Positions 33,704-42,583 of a stretch of 64,000 nucleotides of DNA are shown here, piece after piece. The DNA is from Mucilaginibacter sp. (GTDB taxonomy: Bacteria; Bacteroidota; Bacteroidia; Sphingobacteriales; Sphingobacteriaceae). A program made the position numbers and the translations under genes. The stretch covers positions 18,565 through 82,564 of the forward strand of contig JAQBOA010000043.1 of the NCBI GenBank assembly GCA_028288305.1, given 5' to 3'. Position 1 is the stretch's first letter. Every line of letters starts with the position of its first letter. The notes below the pieces were generated by a model. That model had not been told where the DNA came from, ran no database searches, and was given only the letters and a program-made list of their open reading frames with translations.

Positions 33704-36700
33704 TTGAACGCATATACTTTCCATATCACCCCGTATGACCTGGCCTTCCTGGGGGCGATATTTATCGGGCTCACTTTTACGCTGCAGTTGTGGTTTGCCA
33801 AAAGGATCAACCAACCCGCAAACCGGTTTTTTGCCCTGGCATTGGTTACGATTATTTTGTGGATAGGCAGGATATTGGGCATCGACGTCGGGCTGTCAGC
33901 TTACATTACTCATTGGAGCCGGCTGCCGCTGCAATTTTCGCTTGCGCTTGGCCCGCTCATTTATTTTTATGTGCTTAAAATAACCCGACCGGAATATAAA
34001 TTCCGCTGGAAGGATCTGCTGCATTTTAGCCCCCTGCTGCTGGAATTGAGCGCACAGGCCTGGGAAGTTAGGGATAGTATAAAAACCGGCGCAGCTACTT
34101 ATGAAACGCCGGCCTTTCCTCAGCTGAACCCGGTATTGCAATTGCTGGCGTTTATTTCTGTCATCACATATTTGTATTGGTCTTTTAAGCTAATAGAACG
34201 CTTTTATAAACGGCTTAAATTTAATGGGAATGATCGGTACCGGTTTGAATTTCGGTGGCTGCATAATTTACTTATCGGTTTCGGACTGTTATGGCTATTG
34301 TGGATACCGTTTACAGCTGTTGATTGTTTTTATTATTATTACCAATTAAGTATCCATGCTTATTATCCTTTGTATCTTCTTTTAGCGATAATGGCGATTT
34401 GGATGGCCGCTGTGGCCTTTTTAAGACCGGAGGCTGGCGTGCTGGTCGAAACCCCTTCGTTTTTAAAGCCGTCGCTTCCTGCGGAAATGAAGCAAAAAGG
34501 TATTTGGCTGAAGAAAGCTGTGCAAGGAGGTCTGTACTACCAGGACCCGGAATTAAGTTTAAGCTCGCTGGCTGAAAAGCTTGCGTTGACTACCCATGAA
34601 TTATCCCGGATTATCAATACAGCGCTCAAAAAAAGCTTCAATGATTTTATCAATGAATACCGCGTTGCGGAAGTGATCCGGAAAATGCAGGATCCCGCTT
34701 ATGATCATATAACCTTGCTTGGTGTTGCGTTTGAATCGGGATTTAATTCCAGAACTACTTTTCACCGCATCTTTAAACAAATGACCGGGAAAAGCCCGGC
34801 AGAATATAAGACCGAACGGAAAAAAGAAATCCCATCTTATAACTTGGAACACTATTCCCGAATTGCACCGATAATTTCGTACCAGCAAACCACCCTGAAG
34901 TGGCATGATGCGAAATTAAACGGCAATTATATGTTTAGAAATTATTTAAAGATCGCATGGCGCAATATTATTCGCCACAAAACTTACTCGGTCATAAATG
35001 TTGCCGGATTAGCCGTGGGTTTTGCGGCATTCTTGCTTATTTTTCTTGTAGTTCGTTATGAACAAAGTTTTGATCAGTTTCATGTTCACAAAAACCAGCT
35101 ATTCCGTGTGATACGTGTCGCGCGTAATGCGGCACATGAGGGCTATCGGATGGGGGTGCCGTTCCCTGTGCCCGCAAGTTTGAGGAGCAACCTTCCACAA
35201 TTAGCCAATGCAGGAGCTATTGTTCCTGATGACTTTGTGCAAGTCATTATAAAGGATAATGGAGAAAGCGCCGCAAAAAGATTTAGAGAAGAACATGGAA
35301 TGTTTTTCGCTGAACCGCAATTTTTTGACATGTTTAGTTTTCCGATGGTCGCAGGCGAATACAGGAACTCACTTAAAATGCCCGGGAACGTTTTGTTAAC
35401 ACAGAGTTTGGGAGATAAATATTTCGGGCATTGGCAAAAGGCTACAGGCAAAATGTTGAGGATGGATGGCATAACGGTAAGGGTTTGTGGTATTTTAAAA
35501 GATATGCCTGCTAATACCGATTTCCCGATTAAAGCGGTACTGTCTTACGCTACACATCAAAGCTATGCTGATCTGAAAAAGTTCATGAACGACTGGGTCT
35601 ATATTGAAGAAGACAATTACTGCTTTGTGCAATTGAATGAAAGCAATTCACCTGCACGGTTCAAACGTCAGCTTAAGCAATATTCCGATAAGTATATCAA
35701 ACCTGTCGATCCAGGTTATTTTCTTTCGATACAGCCGTTGAATGAAATGCACTTTGATGCGCGTTACGGGACGTTCGATGGTCGGGTTTTCAGCGAAAAC
35801 CTTATCATTGTGCTTAGCACCATTGGTATTTTTCTACTGGTAGTAGCCTGTGTAAATTTCATCAATCTTAGCACTGCACAGGCCGTAAACCGCGCTAGGG
35901 AAGTAGGGGTACGTAAAGTACTGGGCAGTAACCGCCGCCAACTGATCTTTCAATTCCTGGGTGAAGCAGCCATCGTCAGCTGTTTTGCATTTTTCATCGC
36001 GCTGGCTACTGCGATGCTTGTTTTACCGGCCATCGGCAACCTGCTGGATATCCGCCTCACTATCTCCGCATTGTACCAGGGTAATATGATCTTCTTCCTT
36101 GTGTGTACATTGGCCGCGGTAATCCTTTTAGCCGGTTTTTACCCTGCCTTCCTGCTGTCGGGCTTTAACCCTGCACAGGTATTAAAAAGCACACTCTCCG
36201 GACAACAGGGTGGTATTTCGCTGCGGCGCGGCCTGGTTATTTTTCAGTTTTTTACAGCGCAGGCACTTATCATAGTTACATTGGTAATGGTGTCGCAAAT
36301 GAGCTACGTTAATACGGCCGATATGGGTTTTAACAAGGAAGCTATTTTAACTGCCCAGGCTCCGCAAGACAGTACTGGTTTTGCTAACCAGGCTGTTTTA
36401 CGCAATGAATTAATGAAAATACCCGGTATCAAAAATGTGAGTTTCGGTATGGGCGCCCCTATCAGCCATAACTGGACCACCGACTTGCGAACACCTGATA
36501 ATGTTGGTAAAGTGCCAAATATGATCACTGCGTATAAAATGAACGACACAGGCTTTTTTAGCCTGTTTCATTTGCAGTTTATTGCGGGCCGCCCCTATCA
36601 CAACTCGGATACGACCAGCGAATTTGTAGTGAGCGAAGACGTTGTCCATAAACTGGGCTGCCGCGACCCTCAGCGCGCCATAGGGAGGAGGATTATCGTG

Positions 36701-37339
36701 GTCGGCCATAATCTACCTATCGTGGGCGTTGTGAAAAACTTTCATATTACCTCGCTACGCGACAGCATGGTACCCGTGGTAATGTCGACAGACAAACGGA
36801 TGTATGGTATGGTCAGCGTTAAATTTAATTTGATGCAGGCAAAGCCTGCAATAGCCGCCATGCAAAAGTTGTGGGACAAATATTTCCCTGATTTCGCGTT
36901 CACGCACACTTTCCTTGATCAGGATATCGCCGCTTATTACCGGCAGGAAACCCAACTATCGCAGCTTTACAAGCTTTTTGCGGCCGTTGCCATACTAATA
37001 TCCTGTTTGGGTTTGTATGGATTGGTAACATTCATGGCGGTTCAGCGAAAAAAGGAGATCGGCGTACGCAAAGTGCTCGGTGCTCCCGTTAGCGCGATAT
37101 TGATACTGCTATCACGGGAGTTTACGTTGCTGATTGGTATCTCGTTTCTGATCGCAGCGCCTGTTGCTTGGTATTTTATGCATGGCTGGCTGCAGCAATA
37201 TGCTTACCACATAACCTTAGGCCCGGAACTTTTCGCCATAACCATCATAGGATCCATTTTGATCACATGGGCAACGGTGGGTTATACCGCCGTCAAAGCA
37301 GCGTTAGCCAACCCCGTAAAAAGTTTGAGAAATGAATAA
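33704..37339 (+). CDS. fusion of a 7-TM AraC-type regulator with an FtsX/MacB permease
   Basis: One uninterrupted frame of 1211 residues. Residues 1-245 have seven hydrophobic segments; residues about 285-375 are an AraC-type double helix-turn-helix (LSLSSLAEKLALTTHELSRI and GVAFESGFNSRTTFHRIFKQMTGKSPAEY). From M410 (MFRNYLKIAWRNIIRHKTYS) the sequence is a complete FtsX/MacB permease with two FtsX cores (NRAREVGVRKVLGS; RKKEIGVRKVLGAP) ending NPVKSLRNE. The joint, about residues 375-410, has no stop or membrane helix. In relatives these are usually two proteins. The first possible start after an upstream TAA is TTG at 33704. The fusion would tie a membrane DNA-binding sensor to a transporter. 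An assembly error cannot be excluded. Confidence 0.85.
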   Translation: MNAYTFHITPYDLAFLGAIFIGLTFTLQLWFAKRINQPANRFFALALVTIILWIGRILGIDVGLSAYITHWSRLPLQFSLALGPLIYFYVLKITRPEYKFRWKDLLHFSPLLLELSAQAWEVRDSIKTGAATYETPAFPQLNPVLQLLAFISVITYLYWSFKLIERFYKRLKFNGNDRYRFEFRWLHNLLIGFGLLWLLWIPFTAVDCFYYYYQLSIHAYYPLYLLLAIMAIWMAAVAFLRPEAGVLVETPSFLKPSLPAEMKQKGIWLKKAVQGGLYYQDPELSLSSLAEKLALTTHELSRIINTALKKSFNDFINEYRVAEVIRKMQDPAYDHITLLGVAFESGFNSRTTFHRIFKQMTGKSPAEYKTERKKEIPSYNLEHYSRIAPIISYQQTTLKWHDAKLNGNYMFRNYLKIAWRNIIRHKTYSVINVAGLAVGFAAFLLIFLVVRYEQSFDQFHVHKNQLFRVIRVARNAAHEGYRMGVPFPVPASLRSNLPQLANAGAIVPDDFVQVIIKDNGESAAKRFREEHGMFFAEPQFFDMFSFPMVAGEYRNSLKMPGNVLLTQSLGDKYFGHWQKATGKMLRMDGITVRVCGILKDMPANTDFPIKAVLSYATHQSYADLKKFMNDWVYIEEDNYCFVQLNESNSPARFKRQLKQYSDKYIKPVDPGYFLSIQPLNEMHFDARYGTFDGRVFSENLIIVLSTIGIFLLVVACVNFINLSTAQAVNRAREVGVRKVLGSNRRQLIFQFLGEAAIVSCFAFFIALATAMLVLPAIGNLLDIRLTISALYQGNMIFFLVCTLAAVILLAGFYPAFLLSGFNPAQVLKSTLSGQQGGISLRRGLVIFQFFTAQALIIVTLVMVSQMSYVNTADMGFNKEAILTAQAPQDSTGFANQAVLRNELMKIPGIKNVSFGMGAPISHNWTTDLRTPDNVGKVPNMITAYKMNDTGFFSLFHLQFIAGRPYHNSDTTSEFVVSEDVVHKLGCRDPQRAIGRRIIVVGHNLPIVGVVKNFHITSLRDSMVPVVMSTDKRMYGMVSVKFNLMQAKPAIAAMQKLWDKYFPDFAFTHTFLDQDIAAYYRQETQLSQLYKLFAAVAILISCLGLYGLVTFMAVQRKKEIGVRKVLGAPVSAILILLSREFTLLIGISFLIAAPVAWYFMHGWLQQYAYHITLGPELFAITIIGSILITWATVGYTAVKAALANPVKSLRNE

Positions 37340-37690
37340 ATGCCTTTCGGTTCGCCGGTTCAAGCGTCATACTGTGTAAAAAAGAAAATAAATCAGGCAC
37401 ATTTTTCTAAATATTCTTGATCGCTTTTCCATAAGGAAAAAACAAGCAGCAGGAGCTTTCTTTGCACTGCAATTATTCTTGCCGGTTCAAGCAGGATGCT
37501 TGAACCGGCGTTGTTTTGTCAGTGACAAAATCTTGTCAGTCGTAAGCAATTGATTGACAAGCGCGTAGCAAGTTGTAGCGTGTTGTAGCATGTGTAGCGC
37601 TACACCACACGCGATACACTTTTCCAAAAACGCTATTCCCAAACCGGACGAAAGAACCTCTCGCCATTTTACCTTTCAGCTTTCACTCCT
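37340..37690. other. spacer with GC-rich hairpin and word repeats
   Basis: No gene. It contains gccggttcaagc three times (37354-37365, and both arms of the hairpin at 37481-37509, one inverted), then ttgtagc/gtgtagc words around a 14-bp palindrome GTGTAGCGCTACAC at 37592-37605. It separates two converging genes, so termination from both sides is expected here. Confidence 0.55.
37481..37509. terminator. 13-bp perfect hairpin, bidirectional terminator
   Basis: gccggttcaagca and tgcttgaaccggc pair perfectly around gga. It lies between the converging fusion gene and the rlmI-like gene and is followed by ttgtttt. Confidence 0.65.
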
Positions 37691-38878
37691 TCAAAGCACC
37701 CTGCAAAGCAGTCCCTTCAAATATTCTCCTTCTGGAAATGAAGCTCTAACCGGATGATCTTCTGGCTGACAAAACTGGTGGATAAACTGCACCTGTTTAC
37801 CGGCATCAAGCGCTGCCCAGGCCAGCACCTGTTTAAAAGTTTCCATGTCCATTGCACCTGAACAAGAAAAAGTTGCCAGCAAGCCTCCATTATTGAGTAA
37901 TAACATGGCTAACCGGTTTAAATCTTTATAAGCACGTGATGCTTTGTCCAACGCTGAGCGCGAAGGCGCGTATTTTGGCGGGTCGAGTATGATGACATCA
38001 AATAGGTCACCGTCTTCCTTAAATTTCCTTAGTTGTTTGTTAACATCTGACGCAATAGTATTTACCGTTGCATTATCAAAATTATTAAGACCAATATTTT
38101 CCTTTAAGGTATTAATAGCCAAAACAGAACTATCTACCGCCGTAACAGATGATGCGTCATTTTTTAAACTGTTTAATGTAAAGCCACCGGTATAACAAAA
38201 ACAATCCAATACTTTTTTTCCTTTAGCATAGGATGCGACAATTCTCCTGTTATCTCGCTGGTCACAATAAAAGCCTGATTTTTGCCCTTCGGCGATATTG
38301 ATATGGTAAATTATATTGTTTTCCTTAACTTCTACGCTTTCGGGAGGATGCTTTCCCGCTAATACAATATTTTGCGTTCCCAACCCTTCATGCAGGCGCG
38401 ACGAGGCATCGCTTTTATCAAAAATACCCTCTGGCTTTAATAAATGCTGCAGCTCATCAATAATAACAGGCATCATTTTTTCCATACCCGAAGTAAGTAC
38501 CTGTACCGCAAGGTAACCGGCGTATTTATCCACTATCAAACCCGGAAGATAGTCAGATTCACTGAAGATAAGCCTACAGGTATTGGTGGTACCATCAGCC
38601 AATAGGTTAGCCCGGCTTTCAACGGCCTCTGCAACTTTAATCCGGAACCATTGCTCATCCACTTCATCGTTTTCACTCCATTCCAATAGTCGTAAAGCAA
38701 CACGCGATTGGTCATTATAAAAACCATAGGCCATAAAGGCGCCTTTGGCATCCAGCAGGCGTACAATTTCTCCATTTTCAGGTTTCCCTTTCACCTTTTC
38801 AATAGCGCCCGAAAACACCCAGGGATGGCGGTGTATAACAGCTTTTTCTTTTCCCTTCTTTAATATAACATCAATCAT
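37691..38878 (-). CDS. PUA-domain 23S rRNA cytosine methyltransferase, RlmI-like
   Basis: A 395-residue SAM-dependent enzyme. An N-terminal PUA domain (about 1-70, HPWVFSGAIEKVKG) precedes the EEHEE-like bridge and the methyltransferase core with motif I KVLDCFCYTGGFTLN, motif IV ILDPPKYAPSR and motif VI TFSCSGAMD carrying the candidate catalytic cysteine. These match RlmI, which makes m5C1962 in 23S rRNA; the exact target here is inference. The upstream spacer toward dinB holds a MITE-like element, so its promoter must lie in or beside that. Confidence 0.9.
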   Translation of the reverse strand: MIDVILKKGKEKAVIHRHPWVFSGAIEKVKGKPENGEIVRLLDAKGAFMAYGFYNDQSRVALRLLEWSENDEVDEQWFRIKVAEAVESRANLLADGTTNTCRLIFSESDYLPGLIVDKYAGYLAVQVLTSGMEKMMPVIIDELQHLLKPEGIFDKSDASSRLHEGLGTQNIVLAGKHPPESVEVKENNIIYHINIAEGQKSGFYCDQRDNRRIVASYAKGKKVLDCFCYTGGFTLNSLKNDASSVTAVDSSVLAINTLKENIGLNNFDNATVNTIASDVNKQLRKFKEDGDLFDVIILDPPKYAPSRSALDKASRAYKDLNRLAMLLLNNGGLLATFSCSGAMDMETFKQVLAWAALDAGKQVQFIHQFCQPEDHPVRASFPEGEYLKGLLCRVL

Positions 38879-38925
38879 GGGGGTAAAGGTAATAATCCCT
38901 TTAACAACATCCTCAACAAGCGTCC

Positions 38926-39065
38926 TTGCGAGGAACGAAGCAATCGCTGAATATGCAAATCCCCGAAACGTAATTAAGTTCGTCGACCTGTAAGCCGGTT
39001 TGCAAATTGAAAATGTATTTAAGGTTCATGATTAGCAAATGTAGAGATTGCTTCGTTCCTCGCAA
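38926..39065. mobile_element. 140-bp MITE-like element with 20-bp perfect terminal repeats
   Basis: ttgcgaggaacgaagcaatc at 38926-38945 is the exact reverse complement of 39046-39065, and 3-4 further outer bases nearly match. The inside has no gene. The same gaggaacgaagcaatc family appears in fragments at about 7385, 7510, 7900 and 13020. Such units are numerous in Sphingobacteriaceae genomes. Confidence 0.65.
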
Positions 39066-39089
39066 AGACATAGTAGAGAGAGAGTTAAT

Positions 39090-40199
39090 TCAAAATGGAA
39101 AAAGCTTCAACTGGTCTGATGGTTTCTCTTCTTTTTGTTTAATCATAACCTCTCCAAAATTAGAAAGAGAGATACCCAACAGTCGTGTTTTTTTACCATC
39201 GGGAGATGTTGCCGCTAATAAGCGTTTTGCTGTTGCACAGATTGTTTCCAAATCATTTAATCCAACCGGGAAAGATTGGTTACGGGTAATTTGTTTAAAA
39301 TCACTATACTTTATTTTGAGGGTTAGTGTACGCCCCTTTAGCTGGTAATTTTGCAAACGATTACAAACTGTCTTTGCAATCTTATCAAGTTCAGCCTCCA
39401 TTTCTTCAATAGTTGTCAGGTCATAAGCGAAGGTGTCTTCAGCGGCTAATGATTTTGTTTCGCGATGCGGCTGTATTTCGCGGTTATCAATCCCTCTTAC
39501 TATCTGGTAATAAAACTTACCCACTTTACCAAAGTGCTTTGTTAATTCTTCCTCAGTAAGTTTTTTTAAATCTTCGCCGGTATGCAATCCCATTTTTTTC
39601 ATCTTTTGGGCAGTTACTTTTCCTACGCCAAAAAACTTTTCTACCGGGAGCTTTTCCATAAATCCTTCGATGGCCGATGGACCAATAAAAGTTAGCCCAT
39701 CAGGTTTGTTTATGTCTGATGCGGTTTTTGCTATAAACTTATTTATGGATATCCCGGCAGACGCTGTTAATTGTAATTCATCTGTTATAGCCTGTTTTAT
39801 TTGCTTCGCTATTTCAATGGCCGAGCCAATATTCAATTTATCATTAGTAACATCAAGATAGGCCTCATCCAATGAAAGGGGTTCGATAAGATCAGTATAA
39901 CGACCGAATATTTCGCGTATTTTTTGCGATACTTCTTTGTAAGCCGCAAAGCGTGGCAGTACAAACAACGCATCCGGACAAAGCTGTAAAGCTTGTTTTG
40001 ATGGCATAGCCGACCGGATACCAAACTTGCGTGCTTCATAGCTCGCAGTAGCTACAACCCCTCCTCGCCCCTGTGGCAGGCCGCCAACAACCAATGGTTT
40101 GCCACGGTATTCGGGATTATCGCGCTGTTCAACAGAAGCATAAAATGCATCCATATCTATATGGATTATTTTACGATAATTTTGAACTATCTTTTCCAT
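39090..40199 (-). CDS. dinB: DNA polymerase IV, Y-family translesion polymerase
   Basis: A 369-residue Y-family polymerase. Catalytic acids are D15 in HIDMDAFYASVEQRD and D111, E112 in SLDEAYLDVT. The thumb and little-finger parts are complete, and the C-terminus DQLKLFPF holds a QLxLF beta-clamp binding motif. It copies damaged templates with low fidelity. The neighbour upstream (40232-40729) is 32 bp away on the same strand and may share a transcript. No LexA-type operator was recognised. Confidence 0.95.
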   Translation of the reverse strand: MEKIVQNYRKIIHIDMDAFYASVEQRDNPEYRGKPLVVGGLPQGRGGVVATASYEARKFGIRSAMPSKQALQLCPDALFVLPRFAAYKEVSQKIREIFGRYTDLIEPLSLDEAYLDVTNDKLNIGSAIEIAKQIKQAITDELQLTASAGISINKFIAKTASDINKPDGLTFIGPSAIEGFMEKLPVEKFFGVGKVTAQKMKKMGLHTGEDLKKLTEEELTKHFGKVGKFYYQIVRGIDNREIQPHRETKSLAAEDTFAYDLTTIEEMEAELDKIAKTVCNRLQNYQLKGRTLTLKIKYSDFKQITRNQSFPVGLNDLETICATAKRLLAATSPDGKKTRLLGISLSNFGEVMIKQKEEKPSDQLKLFPF

Positions 40200-40231
40200 T
40201 GATACTTGCTGCGACGGAAAATTTTGCGTCT

Positions 40232-40729
40232 CTACGGTACTATATCGTACTTTATCATTACAGTTGGTAATAAAGTAGCCATATCAAGAGGAACCTGGTC
40301 AGTAGAAAAAATTGGTTTTCGATTAGTATAGTTATCGTAAACGGCTTTCTGCAGGTCCCTGTTACTTAAAGCAGGCTTGTTAAAACTAAAAGCAAACGGA
40401 ATTATAAAATCATGAAATTTTTCATGATCAGGAATTACCCATTTAAAGTTAGATTTCTTTAAGGCGTTGATAACGGGGCTTGCTAAAGCAACATCGTCGG
40501 CATAATAAATAACCATCTTAGAAATATGACCTTTTGTATCAGCAGTAAATTTAAAAACCACCAAACCAATGGCCTTTTTTTTCGCTATCTCTCGGGAAAC
40601 AGTTAAACTATCTCTGAAAAATGCATTCATTACATCTTTACCTCCCTGGAAAGGGAACGATAATTTTTCTTGCGCCATACAGTAAACGGATAGTAATATG
40701 GCAATTATTGATAAAAGTATTTTCTTCAT
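40232..40729 (-). CDS. secreted small protein with TonB_C-like fold
   Basis: A 165-residue protein with signal peptide MKKILLSIIAILLSVYCMAQ. The mature part carries LVVFKFTADTKGHISKMVIYYADD followed by ALKKSNFKWVIP, the beta-alpha-beta pattern seen in TonB C-terminal domains, although overall similarity is weak. No membrane anchor or Pro-rich linker is present, so it is not a TonB protein in itself; periplasmic relatives of this shape are common in Bacteroidota and have no known function. It is the probable upstream gene of the dinB transcript. Confidence 0.65.
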   Translation of the reverse strand: MKKILLSIIAILLSVYCMAQEKLSFPFQGGKDVMNAFFRDSLTVSREIAKKKAIGLVVFKFTADTKGHISKMVIYYADDVALASPVINALKKSNFKWVIPDHEKFHDFIIPFAFSFNKPALSNRDLQKAVYDNYTNRKPIFSTDQVPLDMATLLPTVMIKYDIVP

Positions 40730-40737
40730 TACAGTTT

Positions 40738-40813
40738 ATTTGGTGAATAGTTGATTGAGTGAGCAGTTGATTTTCAAACATAATCAACTTAATCCAACAC
40801 AATCAACAAAAAA
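40738..40813. repeat. word-reiterated hairpin (gttgatt type)
   Basis: Left words agttgattgagtg and agttgatt are answered by aatcaactt, aatcc and aatcaac on the right. It lies between the RlmL-like gene and the secreted protein gene on the minus strand. Confidence 0.45.
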
Positions 40814-41983
40814 CTAGCTTTTAGGTTCTCTTTTACTGCCTTCATAAAGCTCATACTCTAATAACCGGCAATCAAGTTTACCATTGTAAAATTCAATCTT
40901 CCTTGCTGCCTTCAAACCGATCTTTTTGGCAAGGTCCGGATTGCCTGTAAAAATATATCCCCGGTAACCTAAGCAATCCTTCTTCATAAAATCCCCTATC
41001 CGTTTATAGGTGGCCTCCAGTTTGGTATGCACACCAAGGCGCTCGCCATATTCAGGATTAAACATTATAACCCCTGGTTCCGTAGGTACAGGTGTTTCTT
41101 CAAAATCACAAACGCTAAAATCTATTAAATGGTCTACTCCTGCAGTTTTCGCATTTTTTTGTGAAATATCTATTGCATCTGCCGAAATATCTGTCGCAAT
41201 AATTTTAAATCCGATTTCCTTTTTTGCTTTATCTTTTAATTTTCTTCTTTCCGAAAAAAATACAGTTTCATCGTAACCCATAATATGCATAAAGCCATAA
41301 TTCATCCTGAAAAGCCCGGGGCATTTATCGGTTGCTAATAAGGCTGCTTCAATAGCCAACGTTCCTGAACCGCACATCGGATTTATAAAAGTGCTGTTTT
41401 TGTCCCAATGTGTAGCCATAATAGTTGAGGCCGCCAAAGCTTCGAGCATTGGGGCCTTTCCGGGAATTTTACGGTAACTATGTTTTGCCAGCGTTTCGCC
41501 TGATGTATCTAAAAATATATCGGCTTCGCTGTCTTGCCAGTACAAGTGAACTAATGTTTTATTTGCTTCAGCACCTGAATTCGGCCTAATACCTTTTACT
41601 GATTTTATCCTGTCGGCAATAGCATCCTTAACTTTTACATTGGCAAAAAGCGGTGTGAGTATATGCTCGTTATTTACAGTTGACGACACAGAAAAATAGC
41701 CGGTAAAATCAATAAGCTTTTCCCACTCAATTTCAACAATATTATTATAAAGCTGTTGCGGATCATCGGCAGTAAAGCTTTTAATTAAGTATAATACCTG
41801 GCTGGCACAGCGCAAATTGAGGTTTAATGCTATGCAATCAGTAACGGTTCCTAAAAGTTCGATCCCTGTCTGAAAAACACGCGTGGGTTTAAAACCTAAT
41901 GTTTCTACTTCCTGTTGCAGATAGATAGACAGCCTTTTATTACAGGTTATGATAATTTTACTTTCGGTGTGGAAAACTTGCAT
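40814..41983 (-). CDS. THUMP-domain RNA methyltransferase, RlmL N-terminal-like
   Basis: A 389-residue enzyme: THUMP RNA-binding domain (about 45-160) then a Rossmann methyltransferase. Motif I is INPMCGSGTLAIEAA; motif IV, usually NPPYGER, reads NPEYGERLG. RlmL makes m2G2445 in 23S rRNA, and this form corresponds to its N-terminal half without the RlmK domain, as usual in Bacteroidota. The NPE variant keeps the N and the Y, so activity is likely. Divergent from the DUF3127 gene. Confidence 0.9.
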   Translation of the reverse strand: MQVFHTESKIIITCNKRLSIYLQQEVETLGFKPTRVFQTGIELLGTVTDCIALNLNLRCASQVLYLIKSFTADDPQQLYNNIVEIEWEKLIDFTGYFSVSSTVNNEHILTPLFANVKVKDAIADRIKSVKGIRPNSGAEANKTLVHLYWQDSEADIFLDTSGETLAKHSYRKIPGKAPMLEALAASTIMATHWDKNSTFINPMCGSGTLAIEAALLATDKCPGLFRMNYGFMHIMGYDETVFFSERRKLKDKAKKEIGFKIIATDISADAIDISQKNAKTAGVDHLIDFSVCDFEETPVPTEPGVIMFNPEYGERLGVHTKLEATYKRIGDFMKKDCLGYRGYIFTGNPDLAKKIGLKAARKIEFYNGKLDCRLLEYELYEGSKREPKS

Positions 41984-42062
41984 GATATTTTGCGAATTTA
42001 TGAATTAAATATGCCCGATTTAACTTTGATCTATTAACTTTACATTTTAAATATTTTTAACT

Positions 42063-42425
42063 ATGGAAATTAAGGGTAAGATACATGAAGTGTCGCCAAC
42101 TGTACAGGTAACAGAATCACTTAAAAAAAGAGAACTGATACTTGAATATATCGAAAATCCGCAATATCCGGAGTATCTAAAGTTCGAAGCTATACAAGAT
42201 CGCTGCAATTTATTGGATACCGTTAAAGTGGGTGACGATGTTGAAGTATTTTTTAATCTAAGAGGTAGACCATGGACTGATAAAACAGGCAAAAAGACCT
42301 ATTTTAACTCACTACAATTATGGAAAATTAACATATTGGCTGGCGCCGGTGCAAGTGCAACGCCTGCATATGCTCCACCCGCTGATTTGAGCTCAAGTCC
42401 GGATGAGGATGATTTGCCGTTTTAA
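42063..42425 (+). CDS. DUF3127 protein, OB-fold-like
   Basis: A 120-residue protein with the DUF3127 domain (about 1-95): MEIKGKIHEVSPTVQVTES, then RELILEYIENPQYPEYLKFE and VEVFFNLRGRPW. The fold resembles small OB-type single-strand DNA or RNA binders. The C-terminus is low-complexity and ends DEDDLPF, the same acidic-hydrophobic tail used by SSB proteins to recruit partners, which supports a DNA-related role by inference. A TAACTTTG -7-like box lies at 42021-42028 with no well-placed -33. Followed by a strong double hairpin. Confidence 0.85.
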   Translation: MEIKGKIHEVSPTVQVTESLKKRELILEYIENPQYPEYLKFEAIQDRCNLLDTVKVGDDVEVFFNLRGRPWTDKTGKKTYFNSLQLWKINILAGAGASATPAYAPPADLSSSPDEDDLPF

Positions 42426-42574
42426 CCAGTTTGCAGTTGCCAGTTTGCAGTAGTCAGTTACTTTTAAGAGTTAGCAGTTGCTGCTTTGCAAAGCCACATA
42501 ATAGAAATAGCCCTTCAATAAGAGGGCTATTTCTATTATAAAAACTGCTAACTGCAATCTGGCAACTGTAAACT
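42426..42574. repeat. nested word-reiterated hairpin (cagttgc type)
   Basis: The outer arms are built from variants of cagtttgcagttgcca (left, 42426-42486) and its complement ctggcaactgtaaact (right, 42543-42574). Inside sits the perfect terminator 42500-42537. It fills the whole convergent spacer between two genes. Confidence 0.6.
42500..42537. terminator. 15-bp perfect bidirectional terminator
   Basis: aatagaaatagccct (42500-42514) and agggctatttctatt (42523-42537) pair completely with an 8-nt loop; A-rich and T-rich ends serve both directions between converging genes. Confidence 0.8.
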
Positions 42575-42583
42575 CCTCTACAG

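Noticed and set aside
42021..42042. Full promoter for the DUF3127 gene
   Set aside because: TAACTTTG and TAACTTTA boxes are present but no TTG lies at the correct distance; not listed as a promoter feature.
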